In this document: positions 44,318-47,321 of the stretch, piece by piece
Numbering within the stretch: the first letter of the stretch is position 1
How the letters are laid out: each line of letters begins with the position of its first letter
From: Cochliopodium minus
Lineage: Eukaryota > Discosea > Himatismenida > Cochliopodiidae
DNA length: 47,321 bases
Assembly: GCA_024220525.1 (NCBI GenBank)
Contig: JAMYWO010000251.1
Coordinates: 11,122 to 58,442, forward strand
Direction of reading: 5' to 3'
Made by a program: the position numbers and the translations under genes
The notes under the pieces: generated by a model
Seen by the model: only the letters and a program-made list of their open reading frames with translations
Database searches by the model: none
What the model was told of the DNA's origin: nothing

Positions 44318-47091
44318 TTATTTCAATTTTGAATTTAATTTTTCAATGAAGATGGTCAATCCAATTTTGTTTGCCAATTCGAAAACAGAATTACCATTGT
44401 TGTCCTTACAATGGAAATCAAAACCGCTGTCAACAAAAAAGGAGAAATTCTTGAAAAGATTCAAAAGTTGGGGATGATTGCAAAAAGAAGGAAGACAATA
44501 AAAAAGGGCAGTCTTTCCTTTATCATCCTTTTCTTCTTTCAATTTGGAGACTTTCTCGTTTTTAAGAAGCATCTCCAATATTTTCACGTTGGAAGGTTGT
44601 TGGGCAGAGATCATCAAACAATTTTGTTTGTTTCGATTACAACGATCGATCACACACTGCAATTCTTGTTCATTTAAGAAATGTTGGATCATATCTGCAT
44701 CTTTATTCTTACAAAAATTTAAAAAGAGAGTATTGCCTCTCCTATCAAATAACTCACATAAATTTAAAAGAGGGGTATTCAAAAAATTTTTCAAAATGTT
44801 GAAATTTTCTTTTCCAACAACCGAAAAGTAATCTTGAATATCAAACTTGGTGTTGTACTCGATCAAAATTTGAAGTACCTCTTCGTTTTCTTTTTTTGAA
44901 AGGGAGTAATGAACAGAAGAGAACTTCTGGTTGTCCTTTGTATCAATGTACTCGTTGACCTTATCTTTTCCGATTGAATTGAGCAAAATACTGACTATTT
45001 CTGGCCTCCCTAATGTTATTATTATTTAACGGGGAAATTTTAAAAAATAAAATTAAAGAAAAATAAACTTACTATTTTCACAAGCAATCATCAAAGGAGT
45101 TTTTTCTAAAAATAAAAATTGAAATTATAATTAAAGGATAAAATGATTAATGAAAAAAAAGTTTTAAAAGAAAATTTAAAATAATTTCAAAATGAAAAAA
45201 ATAAATAAAAATTTATTAATAAAGTTAAATTATTAAAATTATTTAAAATTGTTTATTCAAAATAATTATATTAAAATTATTTAAAATTATTTATTCAAAA
45301 TAATAAGAAATTAAGTAATTAAAATTTTAATTACCTTCAAGATAGGCAGTAAGGTCAGTACGAGCCTTTCTCTCCAATAAAAAGTTCAAAACGTTTTCGT
45401 AACCGAGAGAGCAAGCCATGAAAAGGGAGGTCTGGCCCAAAGAACCCATCTGATCCACCTCCACGTTGTATTTGTCCAGGAGGAGCTCTAACATCTGCAA
45501 TTTCTCTTTAGAGGCGCAGTTGATCAAGAATGTTTGCCCATTTTTATCTTTGCAGTTAATGTCCACTCCTTTTAGTTTAATTAAAAAGAATGAAAATAAA
45601 TTGAAAAATGGAAAACAAAATTTTTGGAATAAATAATCAAATTGATTTTTTTTTTTTAAAGGTTGTTTTTAAAATAAAATCAAAGATAAAAATTAATCAT
45701 AAATAATTATCTATTTATGTGATTTTATTTTTAAAAAAGAAATCATATTTACAAAAAAAAATAAAGTAAATAAATTCGAAGGAAACAAATAGAAAAATAA
45801 AAAAAAATGAAAAATAAAAAATAAAAATAGATAAATAAATATTGCAAAAAACAAACATTGCAAAAAAATTTTAAGACTTGAAAACAAAAAAAATTAAACA
45901 AAAATAAAATAATTTTTTTTTTCGACCTAAAGAAATGAGAGTTTCTATAATTTCGATGTTTTGGTTGGTGTCCAAGGCAACCATCAAAGCTGAATTCAAT
46001 TTTTGGTCAGTAGCATTAACGAGGGCACCTTTGTCGACCAGTCTACGAAGGACAGCAGGAGACATGCCACTGTTGTTTCTGAGCGCCGAACAAATGACAC
46101 CCAATTTTTTATCTTTGGTTCTTGAGGACTCTATTTCTGTCTTCGCTCCCTTTTCTATCAAATACATCATCGAATCAAATGATCCTAAATAAATTGATAA
46201 ATAAATTTAGGAAAATTTTTTTTTTTTTAGATTTAAAAAATTTTGAATTTTTTTTAGTTTTAAATTTTAAAAAAATTTTGAATTTTTTTTTTTAGTTTTA
46301 ATTTTTTTTTTTAAAAAGTGAATACTTTTTTTTTTAATCTTTAAAAATTTTGTTGGATTAATTTTTTTATTTTAATTATTTGCAGAAAGACATTACAAAT
46401 AAATATTTTTTCATTAAAATCTATTTTTTTTTTTGATTTATGATTGAAAGTTTTCAACTTAATTTTAATTTTTTTATTTTTATTTTTTCTTGTTTTTCTT
46501 CTTTTTCTTCTTTTCATTATTTTCATTATTTTTATTTGTTTTGATATTTGTTTTTTATTTTTCATTATTTCAAGAAATAGATTCATTTCAAGGTATTCAT
46601 TTCCAAAGAAATTTTTTTTGTCATTTTTAATTTTAATTTAATTTATTTTATTTTTTTATTTTTTTATTTTTTTTTTGATTTTTGATTTTTTATTTTTTAT
46701 TTTTATTTTTATTTTTTTATTATTTTGTATTTTGTATTATTTTATTTTTTATTTTTTATTTTTTATTTTATTTTTTATTTTTTATTTTTTATTTTTTTTA
46801 TATTTTTTTTATTTTGTTTTTATTATTTTTTTAAACAAACTTTTCATCATATCTGAGAGAATTTGATTACCCAAAGAAGCAGCGATGAACAAAGCAGTGT
46901 CACCCTTTTTGTTCTGCAAATTAATTCCGCACACGTCAGGACCCAAACAGTCCAACAACAAAACCAAAAGACTGTTTTTGTTAGGGTTACAACACTCCAT
47001 CAACGCAGTGTCCCCGAGCTCATTCTGAATGGATGGGTCTGCTTTTCTTTCCACTAATAATTTCACTATTTCTATCTCTCCTCTCCAACAA
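44318..47091 (-). CDS. Ankyrin-repeat protein, 3' exons (gene enters from the right end)
   Basis: Five exons: 47091-46841, 46184-45927, 45568-45335, 45105-45073 and 45009-44318, all in phase, with a stop at 44318. They encode about 489 residues of ankyrin repeats to the end of the protein: EIEIVKLLVERKADPSIQNE, DTALMECC, SALMVALDTNQNIEIIETLI, GQTSLFMACSLGYENVLNFL, TPLMIACENRRPEIVSILL and others. There is no start codon: the first exon opens in the middle of a repeat (CWRGEIEIV) right after an AAAAAG acceptor and needs two bases from an upstream exon. The exon 811-492 at the left end supplies exactly this (see findings). Joined, the protein would be 595 residues of ankyrin repeats with no other domain seen. 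Confidence 0.85.
46200..46835. repeat. T-rich low-complexity intron of the ankyrin gene
   Basis: The 656-base intron 46185-46840 consists of T and A runs, ATTTTTT units (densest at 46625-46830) and a CTTCTTTTTCTTC stretch near 46490-46520. No coding content; frames open in it are low complexity. Confidence 0.85.
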
Positions 47092-47321
47092 CTTTTTCGA
47101 TCATTTTTAATTTTTTATTTAACAAAAAAATGATTATTTATTTTAATATTTTAATATTTTATCATTTATATTATTTTTTTTATTGATTTATTATTTTATT
47201 TTTATTTTTTTATTTTTTTAATATTATTTTATTATTTCATTTTATTTTATTTTATTATTTTATTATTTTATTATTTTATTATTTTATTATTTTATTATTT
47301 TATTATTTTATTATTTTATTA
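47092..47321. repeat. AT-rich end with (TTTTATTA)n array
   Basis: After the ankyrin acceptor at 47092 there is only AT-rich sequence. From about 47217 to the end the octamer TTTTATTA repeats perfectly, in the same orientation as at 1-170. Confidence 0.92.

Noticed and set aside
1-47321. Telomere repeats at both ends
   Set aside because: The octamer arrays are in the same orientation at both ends; telomeres would be inverted. Similar arrays are common inside introns here.
1-47321. tRNA, rRNA or CRISPR-like elements
   Set aside because: None recognised on either strand by eye. The regular repeats are all A/T microsatellites without unique spacers. A tRNA scan would be needed to exclude a split or AT-rich tRNA.

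Overview
This is a strongly AT-rich nuclear segment of a free-living, probably amoeboid protist. The evidence is dense spliceosomal genes with short GT-AG introns made of A/T microsatellite sequence, starts typically preceded by a run of A, the standard code with all three stops, Asn- and Lys-rich low-complexity tracts, and eukaryote-specific proteins (VPS16, COMMD2, reticulon, soluble adenylyl cyclase, IFI44-like TLDc GTPases). I cannot place it to genus. Amoebozoa, Heterolobosea or another amoeboid lineage would all fit. Gene models were built by hand by matching intron phase at each junction, and no transcript or database search was available.

Layout, left to right. 1-170 is a (TTTTATTA)n array. 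492-811 (-) is the 5' exon of an ankyrin gene. 1530-2732 (-) is a coiled-coil protein. 3095-6385 holds two head-to-head IFI44-like genes. 6660-7810 (-) is a four-CBS protein, divergent from COMMD2 (7935-9336, +). 9428-12195 is a disturbed stretch: the 3' end of a P450 gene, an undetermined base (N) at 10430, a decayed LINE, and the damaged 5' half of a DNA ligase. The ligase 3' half (to 14977, +) is intact and carries two PBZ zinc fingers. 15066-23885 (-) is a 20-exon, 2133-residue fusion of an RCC1 propeller with a soluble adenylyl cyclase. 24077-27989 (+) has an MDR oxidoreductase, a secreted protein and a CHK/EcKL-type kinase. 28019-31855 (-) is a nucleotidyltransferase fused to a T4 Rnl1-like RNA ligase whose ligase half looks dead. 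31984-37387 (-) is complete VPS16. 38008-41245 (-) has two RRM proteins (Mei2-like and RBM34/Nop12-like). 41480-43135 (+) is a PH-TIPE fusion. 43367-44109 (-) is a reticulon. 44318-47091 (-) is the 3' part of an ankyrin gene, and 47217-47321 is again (TTTTATTA)n.

The most striking observation concerns the two ends. The ankyrin exon leaving the left end and the ankyrin exons entering at the right end are on the same strand. They join in matching intron phase and rebuild one canonical ankyrin repeat, and both ends stop in the same octamer array in the same orientation. The window therefore looks like a circularly closed sequence: a real circle, a tandem array unit, or an assembly closed through a microsatellite. 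The genes are mostly unrelated housekeeping and signalling functions, not one pathway. Possible themes are nucleic-acid repair (PBZ ligase, NTase-RNA ligase), nucleotide and energy signalling (sAC, CBS protein) and endomembrane traffic (VPS16, COMMD2, reticulon).
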